Shown: positions 1-11,810, numbered from the stretch's first letter. The stretch is 34,176 bases of DNA from Myxococcales bacterium (GCA_009992505.1 JAACVI010000225.1:1-34176), one strand, 5' to 3'. The notes: generated by a model not told the origin, from the sequence alone. A program made the numbers and translations.

Positions 1-1280
1 TTGCGCGTCCAGACGCTGGCCGTGAGACCGAAGCGACCCGAATTGGCGGCTTCGACCGCGGCGTCCACGTCCGCGACCTCGAGGATGGGCACGATGGGTC
101 CGAAGCTCTCCTCCAGCAGCGCGGCGTTGTCGGCGGGCACTCCCGCGAGCACGGTGGGCGCGTAGTAGCGGCCCGCCCCTTCCACGTCCTCGCCGCCGGC
201 CAGGACCTCGGCGCCGGCGTCGCGCGCCGCCTGAACATGGGCGTGAACGGTCGCGAGCTGCGCCGCCGTGCACAGCGGCCCCACGTCGCGCCCCGGCACG
301 AGCTCCTTGGCCAGCTCGGCCACGCGCGCGCGCAGGGCCTTGGCGATGCCAGGCGTGGCGTAGACGCGTTCGATGCCCGCGCAGTTCTGACCCGCGTTGA
401 TCATGGCGCCGAAGAGCACGCCGCGCGCCGTGCGCTCGAGGGGTGCGTCGTCCAGCACGATGGCGGCGTCCTTGCCGCCCAGCTCGAGCGAGACGGGGAC
501 GAGCGCGTCGGCGGCGAGGTGAGCCACCTTCCGGCCCGTGGGGACCGAGCCGGTGAAGACCACGGCGTCCACACCGGCGGCGATCAGCGCCGCGCCCGCG
601 TGCCCGTCACCTTGCACGATCTGCACGAGATCGGCGCCGTAGACGCCGCGCGCCAGCTCGACCAGCAGCGCGGCCGTCCGCGGCGTGTGCTCCGAGGGCT
701 TCAGCATCACCGCGTCGCCCGCCAGCAGCGCCGGGAAGATCGTGCGCAGGGGCAGCGCCGCCGGGAAATTCCAGGGCGTGATCAGCGCCACCACGCCGCG
801 CGGACGCCGCTCGACCAGAGCGCGCTTGCCGGGGTAGCTCATGGCGTCGAGGGGAGGCTCGGTCGCCGCCAAGTACATGGGACCCTCGACGCACCAGTAG
901 TCGCGGAGGTCCGCTACCGGCAGCACCTCGTGCAGCCACGCCTCGACCGCGGGCTTGCCCGTCTCGGCCTCGATCACGGCGGCCAGCTCCTCGCCCCGTG
1001 CCAGCAAGGCGTCGGCGAAGCGTCGCAGAAGGCGCGCGCGCGCCTCGAGGTCCAGCGCGCCGTGCTCGACGCTCGCCTTGGCGGCGCGGCGGACGCTGGC
1101 CTCGATCTCAGCCACGGGGCTGATCGGAACCGGCGCCAGCGTCGACCCGTCGCGAGGGCTCTCGCCGTGGATCGCGTCGTGGTGAATCAGCGCTTCGTTC
1201 GCCTTGGCCTCTTCGGGCGCGGCGGGGGCGTCGGTGGTGTCGTCGGCGTCGGGCGGGGCGTCTTCGGGGGCGTCACTCAT
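1..1280 (-). CDS. NAD(P)-dependent aldehyde dehydrogenase, C-terminus beyond left edge
   Basis: The gene starts at ATG 1280 and runs off the window after 426 codons, so roughly the last 60-80 residues of a 480-500 aa enzyme are missing. Landmarks of the aldehyde dehydrogenase superfamily are in order: the Rossmann-site PWNFP (N171), K194 in MLKPSEHTP, FTGSVPTGR at 243-250 for the dinucleotide loop, the general base E266 in LELGGKD, and the nucleophile C300 in GQNCAG. These residues oxidise an aldehyde to the acid (or acyl product) with NAD(P); the actual substrate cannot be read. The first ~30 residues are an acidic, Asp/Ala/Pro-rich tail not typical of the family, so a later start is possible, though no better one was seen. 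The ATG overlaps the stop of the upstream hydrolase gene (ATGA), which implies translational coupling. Cytoplasmic; no signal peptide. Confidence 0.93.
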   Translation of the reverse strand, partial: MSDAPEDAPPDADDTTDAPAAPEEAKANEALIHHDAIHGESPRDGSTLAPVPISPVAEIEASVRRAAKASVEHGALDLEARARLLRRFADALLARGEELAAVIEAETGKPAVEAWLHEVLPVADLRDYWCVEGPMYLAATEPPLDAMSYPGKRALVERRPRGVVALITPWNFPAALPLRTIFPALLAGDAVMLKPSEHTPRTAALLVELARGVYGADLVQIVQGDGHAGAALIAAGVDAVVFTGSVPTGRKVAHLAADALVPVSLELGGKDAAIVLDDAPLERTARGVLFGAMINAGQNCAGIERVYATPGIAKALRARVAELAKELVPGRDVGPLCTAAQLATVHAHVQAARDAGAEVLAGGEDVEGAGRYYAPTVLAGVPADNAALLEESFGPIVPILEVADVDAAVEAANSGRFGLTASVWTR

Positions 1281-2167
1281 GCCCGCTTGTCTCGCGCCAT
1301 CCAGCGAGCGTCAAGCGAACCCTCCTCGGCGGACCTTTGGGCCAGGCCCTGGACCTCGAGGTGCTCGAGGTGCGCGGCCAGGCTCAGCGCCGCCAAGGGC
1401 CAGATGGCGGGCGGCACGTCGAGGTAGACGTGGGGCACGAGCTCCGTGGCGCTGACGGCCTGATCGCAGGCACGCAGGGCGCCGAGGACGGCCGCCTCCC
1501 GCTCCAGGCGATGCGCCACGTACTGCGCATAGAGCGCGGGGCCATCCGCCACGATCTCGCCGTGGGCGGGCAAGAGCGCGCGCGAGCCCAGGGACGCGAG
1601 CCGGCGCAGGGACGCGAGGTAAAGGCCCATGTCGCCATCGTTCGGCTCGATCAGGATGCTGCCGACGGAGGCGACCATGTCACCCACCAGGGTGAAGCCG
1701 CGCTCCGGCAGATCCAGGCAGATGTGTCCCGGCGCGTGCCCCGGCGTGTGGAGGACGTCGATCTCGGCACGACCCAAGGTGAGCCGCTCCCCGTCTTGAA
1801 GTCGGCGCGTGACGTGCGAGGCCATGGGTAGGCGCTCCGCCGTCGCCTCGTGGGCCCAGATCGGCAGACCGAGGCGCTCCACGACCGCGTCCAGAGCGCC
1901 CACGTGATCCACGTGATGGTGCGTGAGCACGCAGCCGAGAACGCGCTCTCCCGCGTCCCGCGCTTGCTCGACCCACGCCACCAGGCGCTCGACCTCCTGC
2001 GCATCCGAGGGTCCCGGCTCGACCAGCAGCAGCTCGCCCTCGCCCACCAGCGCGGCGTTGGTGTGGGTGGCCGGCGGCAGCGTCGGCGTACGCAGCGGCA
2101 GCACCCTCAGCTGCCGATCGGCGCGCCAGGGCCCATGCTCCCCCGAGTCCGGAGAGCCTGGACTCAA
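1277..2167 (-). CDS. Metallo-beta-lactamase-fold hydrolase, LACTB2-like
   Basis: A cytoplasmic MBL-fold protein of about 296 aa. Zinc ligands are visible with numbering from the TTG start: HHHVDH at 83-88 (HxHxDH), H144 in HTPGHAPGH, D163 in VGDMVA, and H202 in LLPAHGEIV. The opening LPLRTPTLPPATHTN and the winged-helix-like C-terminal tail (SLAAHLEHLEVQGL) are as in the LACTB2/glyoxalase-II-like group. Family members hydrolyse thioesters or RNA, so the substrate is open. The start is uncertain. TTG at 2167 overlaps the upstream GTPase stop, while GTG at 2104 would begin just before the conserved LPLRTP segment and give 275 aa. The reading frame stays open up to 2326, but that part overlaps the GTPase gene and is not family-like. 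The stop overlaps the aldehyde dehydrogenase ATG. Confidence 0.88.
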   Translation of the reverse strand: MSPGSPDSGEHGPWRADRQLRVLPLRTPTLPPATHTNAALVGEGELLLVEPGPSDAQEVERLVAWVEQARDAGERVLGCVLTHHHVDHVGALDAVVERLGLPIWAHEATAERLPMASHVTRRLQDGERLTLGRAEIDVLHTPGHAPGHICLDLPERGFTLVGDMVASVGSILIEPNDGDMGLYLASLRRLASLGSRALLPAHGEIVADGPALYAQYVAHRLEREAAVLGALRACDQAVSATELVPHVYLDVPPAIWPLAALSLAAHLEHLEVQGLAQRSAEEGSLDARWMARDKRA

Positions 2168-2886
2168 TCCTCGTCCATCCGGGGCAGACGTGGCGGCTTG
2201 GGGAACTTCAGCGCGTCGAGCGCGGCCGGGCGGCCCCCGGGGAACATCGACGCGCGCCGACCGGGCAAGATGGAAGGCGAGCGACCTTCGGGCATCATCG
2301 CCGGATCCCCGACCAGCTTCAGGCACTCCTTGGTGATCGCCTTCAGCGTCGGGAACACCGCGCGTCCCTCGGTGGCGACCGCGTGGAACTCCACCACCCC
2401 GCGCGGGATCGACAGGGTCTGGCGCAGCTCTTCGACGGGCAAGGCGTTCGGGAGATCGCGCTTGTTGAACTGCACGATCAGCGGCATGCGGTCGGGATCG
2501 TCGCCCTGAAGCCGCAGATTCGTCTCGAGGTTCCGGATGGACTCGAGGTTGTCACTCTCACGCCCCGCTTGGCTGTCGACCACGAAGACGACCCCGTCGA
2601 CGTGCCGCAAGACGAGGCGGCGGGTGGCGTCGCGCGCGATCTGACCGGGCACCGTGCAGAGATGAAGCCGCACGTCGTAGCCCTTGAGCCGCCCCAGATC
2701 GACCGGCAACAGGTCGAAGAAGAGTGTGCGCTCCGACTCGGTCATCAGCGAGATCAGCTTGCCGCGCCGTTCGGGCCGCGTGCGCTCGTGGATGTGCTCG
2801 AGGTTCGTGGTCTTCCCGCCGAGCCCGGGCCCGTAATACACCACTTTCAGGTGCAACTCGTGGCTGGAATGGTTGACGAGGGGCAT
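2164..2886 (-). CDS. MglA-like Ras-family GTPase with C-terminal tail
   Basis: A 240-aa small GTPase of the bacterial MglA group. The P-loop GPGLGGKT is at 19-26 (M. xanthus MglA has Cys where this has G24). SERTLFF at 51-57 holds the arginine R53 used by MglA for intrinsic catalysis. TVPGQ at 78-82 has Thr in place of the usual Asp of DxxGQ, a hallmark of MglA, and NKRD at 141-144 reads guanine. In M. xanthus, MglA sits at the leading pole, recruits the Agl-Glt gliding complex and T4P regulators, and is turned off by MglB. Canonical MglA is about 195 aa. Here residues ~196-240 form a Pro/Arg/Gly-rich tail with several basic residues and no known domain. The Glt-like operon ends about 9 kb away. 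No mglB is in the window. It may be an MglA paralogue rather than MglA itself. Confidence 0.9.
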   Translation of the reverse strand: MPLVNHSSHELHLKVVYYGPGLGGKTTNLEHIHERTRPERRGKLISLMTESERTLFFDLLPVDLGRLKGYDVRLHLCTVPGQIARDATRRLVLRHVDGVVFVVDSQAGRESDNLESIRNLETNLRLQGDDPDRMPLIVQFNKRDLPNALPVEELRQTLSIPRGVVEFHAVATEGRAVFPTLKAITKECLKLVGDPAMMPEGRSPSILPGRRASMFPGGRPAALDALKFPKPPRLPRMDED

Positions 2887-2958
2887 TCGTGGGGATGGCG
2901 GCTCGCCGCGGCGGGTCTGGCTTGCCTGACCGGAGGCTTTCGACTAGTCCGGCTGCCG
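2887..2958. promoter_or_regulatory. Short divergent intergenic region between the GTPase and small lipoprotein genes
   Basis: Seventy-two bases separate the two divergent start codons, so both promoters must lie here or inside the neighbouring genes. I found no convincing -35/-10 pair in either direction. A TTGCCT near 2930 is followed 17 bp later by TAGTCC, which is weak. Confidence 0.25.
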
Positions 2959-3294
2959 ATGCGGCGCCTGCCGATGACCCTATCATTCCTTTGGGCCGCG
3001 TGCGCGTCCTCAGCGCCCCAAAACGCAACCCCGGCGGATTTTTCGGCGGTGGCCCAGGCGGAGCGGGAGCTCGACATCACCCAGGCTCGGGCGGGTGACG
3101 AGGATCTGCCCTGCGTCGAGCGGGGGAACGCGGGCGCGCGGGCCTCGGCGGCGGCCGAGCGCATCTGCACGCTGGCCGACGAGCGACCGGACGCGGATCT
3201 GACCCGGCGCTGCGAGGCGGCCCGCCTCCTCTCCACCCAGGCCGTCGCCCTGGCCGAGCGCGGCTGCACCGAACCGTCCGAGGCCAGCCCGTGA
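2959..3294 (+). CDS. Small exported, possibly lipidated, hypothetical protein
   Basis: A 111-aa protein of no family I recognise. It begins with a short basic stretch (MRRLPM) and a hydrophobic segment ending LWAAC, which resembles a lipobox but has Trp at -3, so lipidation is possible and not certain. The mature part is Ala/Glu/Arg-rich and helical, with cysteines in DLPCVER, ERICTLA, RRCEAA and ERGCTEP that could pair in the periplasm. ATG 2974 is an alternative start. The reading frame is open upstream to 2383, but that part lies opposite the GTPase gene and is a shadow. Its TGA overlaps the GTG of the following membrane-protein gene (GTGA), so the two are probably made together. Confidence 0.6.
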   Translation: MRRLPMTLSFLWAACASSAPQNATPADFSAVAQAERELDITQARAGDEDLPCVERGNAGARASAAAERICTLADERPDADLTRRCEAARLLSTQAVALAERGCTEPSEASP

Positions 3295-4313
3295 CCGAGG
3301 CCGAGACGTTGCACGCACGCTGGCCCTCGGGGCTGACGCACCTGCTCGCGAGCATCTCGGCCAGCCTCGTGATCAGTGTCGTCGCGATCGGCTACTCCAT
3401 GGTCCGCGGCGCCGCCGTGCCGTTGGACCCCTACGCGCTGGCGAGCCGCTTCATCGGCCTGGCGGCAGCCCTGCGAGGTGGTCTCGGCCTGCACGACGCC
3501 TGGCCCCTCCTGCGACAGGTGATGGCGCGCAAGCAGCTCCGCCTCGTGCTGTCCCAAGAGAGCATCGAGCTCTTGGGCGACCCCAACGCTGGACGCGCGG
3601 CGCTCGGGGACGTCGCGGCGGTGGTCGAGACCCCGAGGGATGGCGTCTGGCTGCTGCTGCGAGGCACGCCTGGACCTCGCGCCCTGGTGCTTCCGCCCGT
3701 CTTCGACCTCGACGAGGGAGCGCTGGCGGAGCGTCTGATGCGCATGCTGCCGGTCGAGGACACGACCCGGGAGCGCCCCGTCTCCCCGCCCGGACTGCCC
3801 AGCTTGCGCTACGACGAGGCCGCGCGTGGGACGGTCTCCGTGGGCGCCCTCGCCTTGCGTCCCGGCCTGGGCTGGGCTCGCCGTGGGCCCTACGCCGCGC
3901 CGCTCTTCGCCGTCACGCTCGCGTGGTCCGTGCTCCAGGCGCCGGGCGCCTTCGAGGTAGGTCCGCTGTTCACGGGTCTGTTCGCCCTCTGCCTCGCCGT
4001 GCCCACGCTCTGGCTGCTCGCGGTGCGCCGAGTGATCGCCCCACGCAAGGGTCTCGCGCTCCTGCTGACGCCCGAAGAGGTGCTGCTGCGCACTCGTGGC
4101 GGGGTCTCGCGCACGCCCTTCGCGGCGCTGACGAGCGTTCAGCTCATGCACAGCGGCAGCTGGACGCTGCTGGAGGGCAGCCGCCCTCAGCTCAAGCTCG
4201 TGTTCGAGCGCGAAGGCGATCGACCGCTGCGCTACGACGCCAGCTTCTTCCGCTGGCCCGCCGAGGTGGTGCAGGCCGCCCTCGAGGCCTACCGACGAGG
4301 CGACCTGCCTTAG
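3291..4313 (+). CDS. Membrane protein with two PH-like halves
   Basis: A 340-aa membrane protein starting at GTG 3291, translationally coupled to the gene before it. Hydrophobic stretches are at about 15-37, 199-216 and 225-246, with a weaker one near 50-62. Each membrane part is followed by a similar soluble segment: one begins LRLVLSQESIELLGD at about 83, the other LALLLTPEEVLLRTR at about 255. Both continue with a beta-rich pattern and a small-residue turn before a hydrophobic strand (LGDVAAV and FAALTSV). This looks like an internal duplication of a TM plus bacterial PH-like (bPH/DUF304-type) unit. Such domains sit on the inner face of the membrane and scaffold; no enzyme motif is present. 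Function unknown. Confidence 0.75.
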   Translation: MTEAETLHARWPSGLTHLLASISASLVISVVAIGYSMVRGAAVPLDPYALASRFIGLAAALRGGLGLHDAWPLLRQVMARKQLRLVLSQESIELLGDPNAGRAALGDVAAVVETPRDGVWLLLRGTPGPRALVLPPVFDLDEGALAERLMRMLPVEDTTRERPVSPPGLPSLRYDEAARGTVSVGALALRPGLGWARRGPYAAPLFAVTLAWSVLQAPGAFEVGPLFTGLFALCLAVPTLWLLAVRRVIAPRKGLALLLTPEEVLLRTRGGVSRTPFAALTSVQLMHSGSWTLLEGSRPQLKLVFEREGDRPLRYDASFFRWPAEVVQAALEAYRRGDLP

Positions 4314-4333
4314 GAGCCGGGACGCGCCGCGCG

Positions 4334-7300
4334 TCACTCGGCGGGTGGCTGGGCCACGCCCGCGTCTTGCCAGGGCTCGGGCGGGGGCGGCGGGATCTCG
4401 TCCTGTGCCGGCACGACCACGAAGGCCAAGAGCCGCAGCTCGCCCTCCGTGCGCACGGCGATCGTCGATCCAGTCCCGGGTTCGAGGCCTATCGAGAGCT
4501 CCTGCTCGCCAGCGGGTAGCTGATGGCGCGTGTCGCCGACGCGCAGGACACCTCCCCCCGCGGGTACGTGCACCAGCATCACCAGCCGTCGGACCTCGCT
4601 TCGGCGCCGCGCGCTCGGGAGTCGAAGCTCCGCGCCGTCGCCCGCGAGGCAGCCTTGCGGCTCACACAAGAAGGCGCCCATGCGCGGGCTCGCTTCGACG
4701 CGCAGGTCCGCACCGCCCGGAAGACGCAGCGCGTGCAGCTCGAGCATGAGGCGCATGCCGCCGGGCATGGGCGCGTCCATGCCCAGGAAACGGCGCACCA
4801 GGGGCAGCACGCCCCGATCTCCGAGCGCGACCAGAGCACGAGCCTCGGCGCCGCGCGCAGGCAGGTAGCGCTCCTCCGTCAGGGCCGCGTGCAACGGCGC
4901 GATGGCAGCTCTGGAACCCAGCCGCCCCAGGGACGTGGCCGCCGCCGTCCGCAACCGAACGTCCTCGAGCAGCGCGACCAGGCCCTCGAGCACGTCGGGT
5001 CCTGGGACGTCGGGCAGCACGCGAACGGCCTCTAGGCGCTCGTCTTCGCTCGCCTCTTCATCCAGGGCGAGGGCCAAGAGTGTGGCCGAAGCCGCGGGAT
5101 CCGAGCGCTCGGCCAGGGCGAAGGCGGCCCGGCGCGCTCGCTCCGGATCGTCCGTCGCCGCCGTGAACCCGCGCAGGGCCGGCGCCAAGGTCTCGTCTCC
5201 CAGATGATACGCCGCGATCGCGGCCTCCGCGCGCACGCCGGGGTCGGGATCCTCCAGTCCCAAACGGCTCAACGTGGCGGCAGCGGGCCCGTAGGAGAGC
5301 TTGCCCAGCTCCCGCGCCGCGCCCAGCCGCACCTCCGTCCGTGACTCGCCCAGCAGCCGCGTCAGCGCGGGTCCCTGCGTGCGGTCCCCGAGCGCGGCCT
5401 GCGCCAGCGCCTCGGGCCACGCGCCGCCCGAGCCGAGGGCGAGCGCCTCCACGCGAGGCACGGAAGCCACGAAACCCGCGATGGCCGCGCGCAGGTGCGA
5501 CACGTCGGCCGGGCGTTCCAGCGCGATGTTCTGGCGCTCGTGCGGATCCTCCACGAGGTCGTAGAGGCGGCAGGCCGAACGCTCCGACGAGCAGATGGCG
5601 GCCAGCCTGCCGTCCGTTACGAAGCGCTCGCTGAGAATGTCCGCGAAGGCGAAGCGAGGTCCAGCCGAGGCATCTCCCGCGAGGATGGCGCCGAGGTCGT
5701 CGCCGCGCATGCGCACCTCGGCCGGGATCGACAGGGCCGACAGGAGGGTCGACGGGAGGTCCACCAGCTCCACCGGCGCGTGAATACGGCGAGGGTCCAC
5801 GAGGCCGGGAGACGACCAGAGAAGCGGCACGCGGATCTGTTCGTCGAAGAGCGTCGTGCCGTGATAGCTCCCGCCGTGGTCGTCGAATTCCTCGCCGTGG
5901 TCGGCGGTCAGGATCACCGTACCACCCGGCCTGCGCCGACGAAAGGTGCGCACGAGCGCGCCGACGGCCTCATCCGCGACGCGCACCTCTCCGTCGTAGC
6001 GCGCCTCGTCGGAGTCGCCGGACGCATATCCGTCCGGCGGATCGTAGGGCTCGTGCGGCTCGAAGAGGTGCACCCAGGCGAAGACGGGATGTTCCCTGGG
6101 CACCTGGGCCAGCCACTCATCGAGCTGCGCGGGCCGCGCGCGCGCGTCGAGGAACATGTCCTTCCGGTACTCGAAGTCGAAGCCCCGCTCGCGGAAGTCG
6201 CCGAAGCGGGCGCCGTCGACGAAGAAGATCGCGGGCGGGTAGAACGCACCCGTGCGGTAGCCGTAGCGTCGAAGGATACCCGCCAAGGTCGGTTGATCCG
6301 TCGAGGCGCCGCCCAGCTCGTACAGGGGCCGCAGGTACTTCCCCGTCATCAGGCTGCTGAGCGCGTACGACGTGTGGGGCGTGGCCGTATAGGCGCGCTC
6401 GAAGACCGCACCCGAGCGGCCGAGGGCGTCCATCTCGGGCGTCAGGCCGTGGCCGCCATAGGCCCGCAGACGATCCGCGCGCAGCGCGTCGATGCTGATC
6501 AGGAGCACATCCGGCTGTCCGCGCAGATCGACGCCGTGCCTCCCGGACCGCGCCGTGGCTTCCGTGTGTCCAGGAAAGGACGGCGCGGAGACCGGCACCA
6601 GGGCGAGGAGCTTCCCCGTGAAGGCCGCGCTGCGCTGCACCACGTAGGCCGCGTTCGGAGCCGCAGCCAGCGACCTCGAGGCGTAGGCGGCGGCCAGCGG
6701 CGAGGCGAGCGCGATCAGGAGCAGCGCCAGACCGAGCGCCGACCGGAGCCGCGCGGACAGGGGCAGGCGCCAACCCGCGCGTGGCCACGCGCGCGTCACC
6801 GCCAGCAACGCGAGCGCGGCGCCGAGCGCGAAGAGCGCATGCAGCGCGGGATAGAGGCGCACCAGCCAGTGCTGATCCAGCGCGAGCAACACGACGGAGA
6901 AGGCCACGAGACCTATGGCGAAGCGTTGCGAGCCGCCCGTCCGACGCACGCGCAAGATCGCGAAATAGAGACCGGCGGCACCGAGGGCCATGACGCATGC
7001 CGCCACCACGATGATGGGCCAGCGCAGCGGGCTCGACACCAACCTGCGCCCGGAGGTCAGCGCGTGAAACGCCACCACGCCGAGGGCGCCCGCCGAGAGC
7101 GCGTAGACGGCGGCGAGGCGACGGCGCCGAGCCACGGCGCCCCACGCGCCTAGGGAGCTCACGCGAGCCGCGAGCGAGGCGAGGGAGGTCGCCACCAGGC
7201 TGAGGGTCAGGCCGAGGGAGAGCGTCGCCGCGAGGTAAGCGAACCACTCGGAGCGTCCCAGGAAGAGCGGAGAGGCCAGCGGAGCCGCCAGCAACACCTC

Positions 7301-7354
7301 GACGAGCGAGAGCAAGACCCCCGCCAACAGCGCCCGTCCTAGATTTCGTTCCAC
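4334..7354 (-). CDS. Membrane-anchored sulfatase/phosphotransferase-fold enzyme with HEAT-like repeats
   Basis: A 1006-aa alkaline-phosphatase-superfamily protein, starting at GTG 7354. Residues 1-230 hold about six or seven TM helices. The catalytic domain (about 280-620) faces the periplasm: D289 in ISIDALRAD, the nucleophile region TPHTSYALSSLMTG at 325-338, D485/H486 in TADHGEEF, H499 in SYHGT, and the family end-motif YDLVEDPHE at 598-606. At the nucleophile position the usual CxPxR of sulfatases is absent and T328 aligns with the Cys. No formylglycine can form, so a Thr nucleophile as in LtaS-type or phosphoethanolamine transferases is the better analogy. From about 640 to 870 there are HEAT-like Ala/Leu helices (EVRLGAARELGKL, GVRAEAAIAAYHL), then a beta-rich end with a Pro-rich tail. 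The gene starts 24 bp after the greA stop. Substrate unknown. Confidence 0.85.
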   Translation of the reverse strand: MERNLGRALLAGVLLSLVEVLLAAPLASPLFLGRSEWFAYLAATLSLGLTLSLVATSLASLAARVSSLGAWGAVARRRRLAAVYALSAGALGVVAFHALTSGRRLVSSPLRWPIIVVAACVMALGAAGLYFAILRVRRTGGSQRFAIGLVAFSVVLLALDQHWLVRLYPALHALFALGAALALLAVTRAWPRAGWRLPLSARLRSALGLALLLIALASPLAAAYASRSLAAAPNAAYVVQRSAAFTGKLLALVPVSAPSFPGHTEATARSGRHGVDLRGQPDVLLISIDALRADRLRAYGGHGLTPEMDALGRSGAVFERAYTATPHTSYALSSLMTGKYLRPLYELGGASTDQPTLAGILRRYGYRTGAFYPPAIFFVDGARFGDFRERGFDFEYRKDMFLDARARPAQLDEWLAQVPREHPVFAWVHLFEPHEPYDPPDGYASGDSDEARYDGEVRVADEAVGALVRTFRRRRPGGTVILTADHGEEFDDHGGSYHGTTLFDEQIRVPLLWSSPGLVDPRRIHAPVELVDLPSTLLSALSIPAEVRMRGDDLGAILAGDASAGPRFAFADILSERFVTDGRLAAICSSERSACRLYDLVEDPHERQNIALERPADVSHLRAAIAGFVASVPRVEALALGSGGAWPEALAQAALGDRTQGPALTRLLGESRTEVRLGAARELGKLSYGPAAATLSRLGLEDPDPGVRAEAAIAAYHLGDETLAPALRGFTAATDDPERARRAAFALAERSDPAASATLLALALDEEASEDERLEAVRVLPDVPGPDVLEGLVALLEDVRLRTAAATSLGRLGSRAAIAPLHAALTEERYLPARGAEARALVALGDRGVLPLVRRFLGMDAPMPGGMRLMLELHALRLPGGADLRVEASPRMGAFLCEPQGCLAGDGAELRLPSARRRSEVRRLVMLVHVPAGGGVLRVGDTRHQLPAGEQELSIGLEPGTGSTIAVRTEGELRLLAFVVVPAQDEIPPPPPEPWQDAGVAQPPAE

Positions 7355-7378
7355 GATGGTTCCGGGCAGCGCGCGGGC

Positions 7379-7849
7379 CTACTCCCAGCGAACGTCGACG
7401 ATCTCGAGGGTACGCAAGCCACCGGGCGCCTTGACGCGCACCTCGTCACCGACCTCGTGACCGATCAGAGCCTGCGCCACCGGAGAGGTCACGGAGATGT
7501 GACCTTTCGCCAGGTCGGACTCCTCGGGGCCGAGCAGCACGTAGACGAGCTTCTTGCCGCTCTCGATGTCCTCGAGCTCGACCGTGGCGCCGAACTTCAC
7601 GCGGTCGCCGCCCAAGGTCTTGGGATCGATCACCTCGGCCCGGGACAGCTTGTCCTCGAGGTCGTTGATGTGCGCCTCGTTCAGCCCCTGTTGCTCCTTG
7701 GCGGCGTGGTACTCGGCGTTCTCCTTGAGGTCACCGTGCTCGCGCGCCACCTCGATCGACTTCGAGATGTTGGGCCGCTCCGCCTTTCGGCGTTCCAGCT
7801 CCTGCTTCATTCCGACGTGACACGCCGGCGTCATGGGCACTCGTTCCAT
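7379..7849 (-). CDS. greA: Transcription elongation factor GreA
   Basis: A 156-aa GreA of normal length. It rescues backtracked RNA polymerase by stimulating transcript cleavage through the secondary channel. The N-terminal coiled coil carries the tip motif GDLKENAEYHAAKE with the acidic pair D40 and E43 that hold the catalytic Mg2+. The C-terminal FKBP-like domain runs from about 80 (VKFGATVELEDIESG) to VTSPVAQALIGHEVGDEV. ATG 7849 is chosen because MERVPMT is the family N-terminus and a GGAAGG ribosome site lies 5 bases before it. An ATG at 7885 would add 12 unrelated residues. Residues 9-14 (ACHVGM) replace the common EGYxxL. It lies after carB (85 bp gap), a neighbourhood common in proteobacteria. 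Confidence 0.97.
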   Translation of the reverse strand: MERVPMTPACHVGMKQELERRKAERPNISKSIEVAREHGDLKENAEYHAAKEQQGLNEAHINDLEDKLSRAEVIDPKTLGGDRVKFGATVELEDIESGKKLVYVLLGPEESDLAKGHISVTSPVAQALIGHEVGDEVRVKAPGGLRTLEIVDVRWE

Positions 7850-7933
7850 AGCGACCTTCCTATCCGAGCCGGCCACGCTGGGCAACCGCGCTGGGCGAGC
7901 ATCTGCCCGCGAGTCTGCCTGGGCGCTCGCGAA

Positions 7934-11305
<3,372 letters not shown>

Positions 11306-11327
11306 TCAGCGAACCGCGCGCGGCTTA

Positions 11328-11810
11328 TCAGAGCGATGGGTCACGAGCAACCGCGGCGCGTAGGGCGACGACGAATCGCTCGCGCCCCCGACCTTCGACC
11401 ACCAAGCCGCGGCCCCCTTCCTCGTGGTGGGAGAGGCGCAGAAGCAGCTCGGGCTCGCCGAGTTCCGCGCGAAAAGGCAGCGCCCACTCCAGCGCCATGA
11501 CCGCCCCCTCGTCCAGGGCCTCGAGCAAGCCGAGGGGCTCGAGCTCGGAGGGATGGGTGAGCCGATACAGATCGCCGTGCACGAAGCGCGGTCGAGTCTC
11601 GTACTCCTGCACCAGGGCGAAGGTGGGGCTGGTGACGGGCACCTCCTCGTCGAGCCCGAGGCCACGGGCGATCCCGCGCGCCAGGGTGGTCTTGCCCGCG
11701 CCCAAGGGCCCCTCGAGGGCGATCCAGGCCCCGGGCAACGCGATCTCCGCGACCGCCGCGCCCGCGCGCAGCGTCGCCGCTTCGTCGGCGAGGTGAATCA
11801 CCAAGTCCAT
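11328..11810 (-). CDS. tsaE: tRNA threonylcarbamoyladenosine biosynthesis ATPase TsaE
   Basis: A 160-aa P-loop ATPase that works with TsaB and TsaD to install t6A37 on ANN-decoding tRNAs. It has the Walker A GPLGAGKT (34-41), the family motif TSPTFALVQEY (60-70), HGDLYRL with D80, and the ALEWA motif with E108. Length is typical (150-160 aa). ATG 11808-11810 is preceded by a GGTGGATGG stretch that can serve as ribosome site. It lies 45 bp after the giant TPR gene and just before carB, all on one strand, so readthrough from the Glt-like operon into essential genes is possible. No obvious terminator is in the 45-bp gap. Confidence 0.95.
   Translation of the reverse strand: MDLVIHLADEAATLRAGAAVAEIALPGAWIALEGPLGAGKTTLARGIARGLGLDEEVPVTSPTFALVQEYETRPRFVHGDLYRLTHPSELEPLGLLEALDEGAVMALEWALPFRAELGEPELLLRLSHHEEGGRGLVVEGRGRERFVVALRAAVARDPSL

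Noticed and set aside
4314-4333. Possible terminator in the 20-bp gap between the convergent genes
   Set aside because: The sequence is simply GC-rich; I found no stable stem-loop with a T-run.
2847-4337. A 496-aa minus-strand ORF across the small lipoprotein and the PH-like membrane gene
   Set aside because: The protein is low-complexity Arg/Gln/Gly-rich without domains. The plus strand gives a coupled pair with signal and TM segments, which explains the region better.
7850-7933. Promoter between carB and greA (TTGCCC, 17 bp, TAGGAA)
   Set aside because: The -10 has only three matching bases, and the genes are close on one strand, so cotranscription is as likely.
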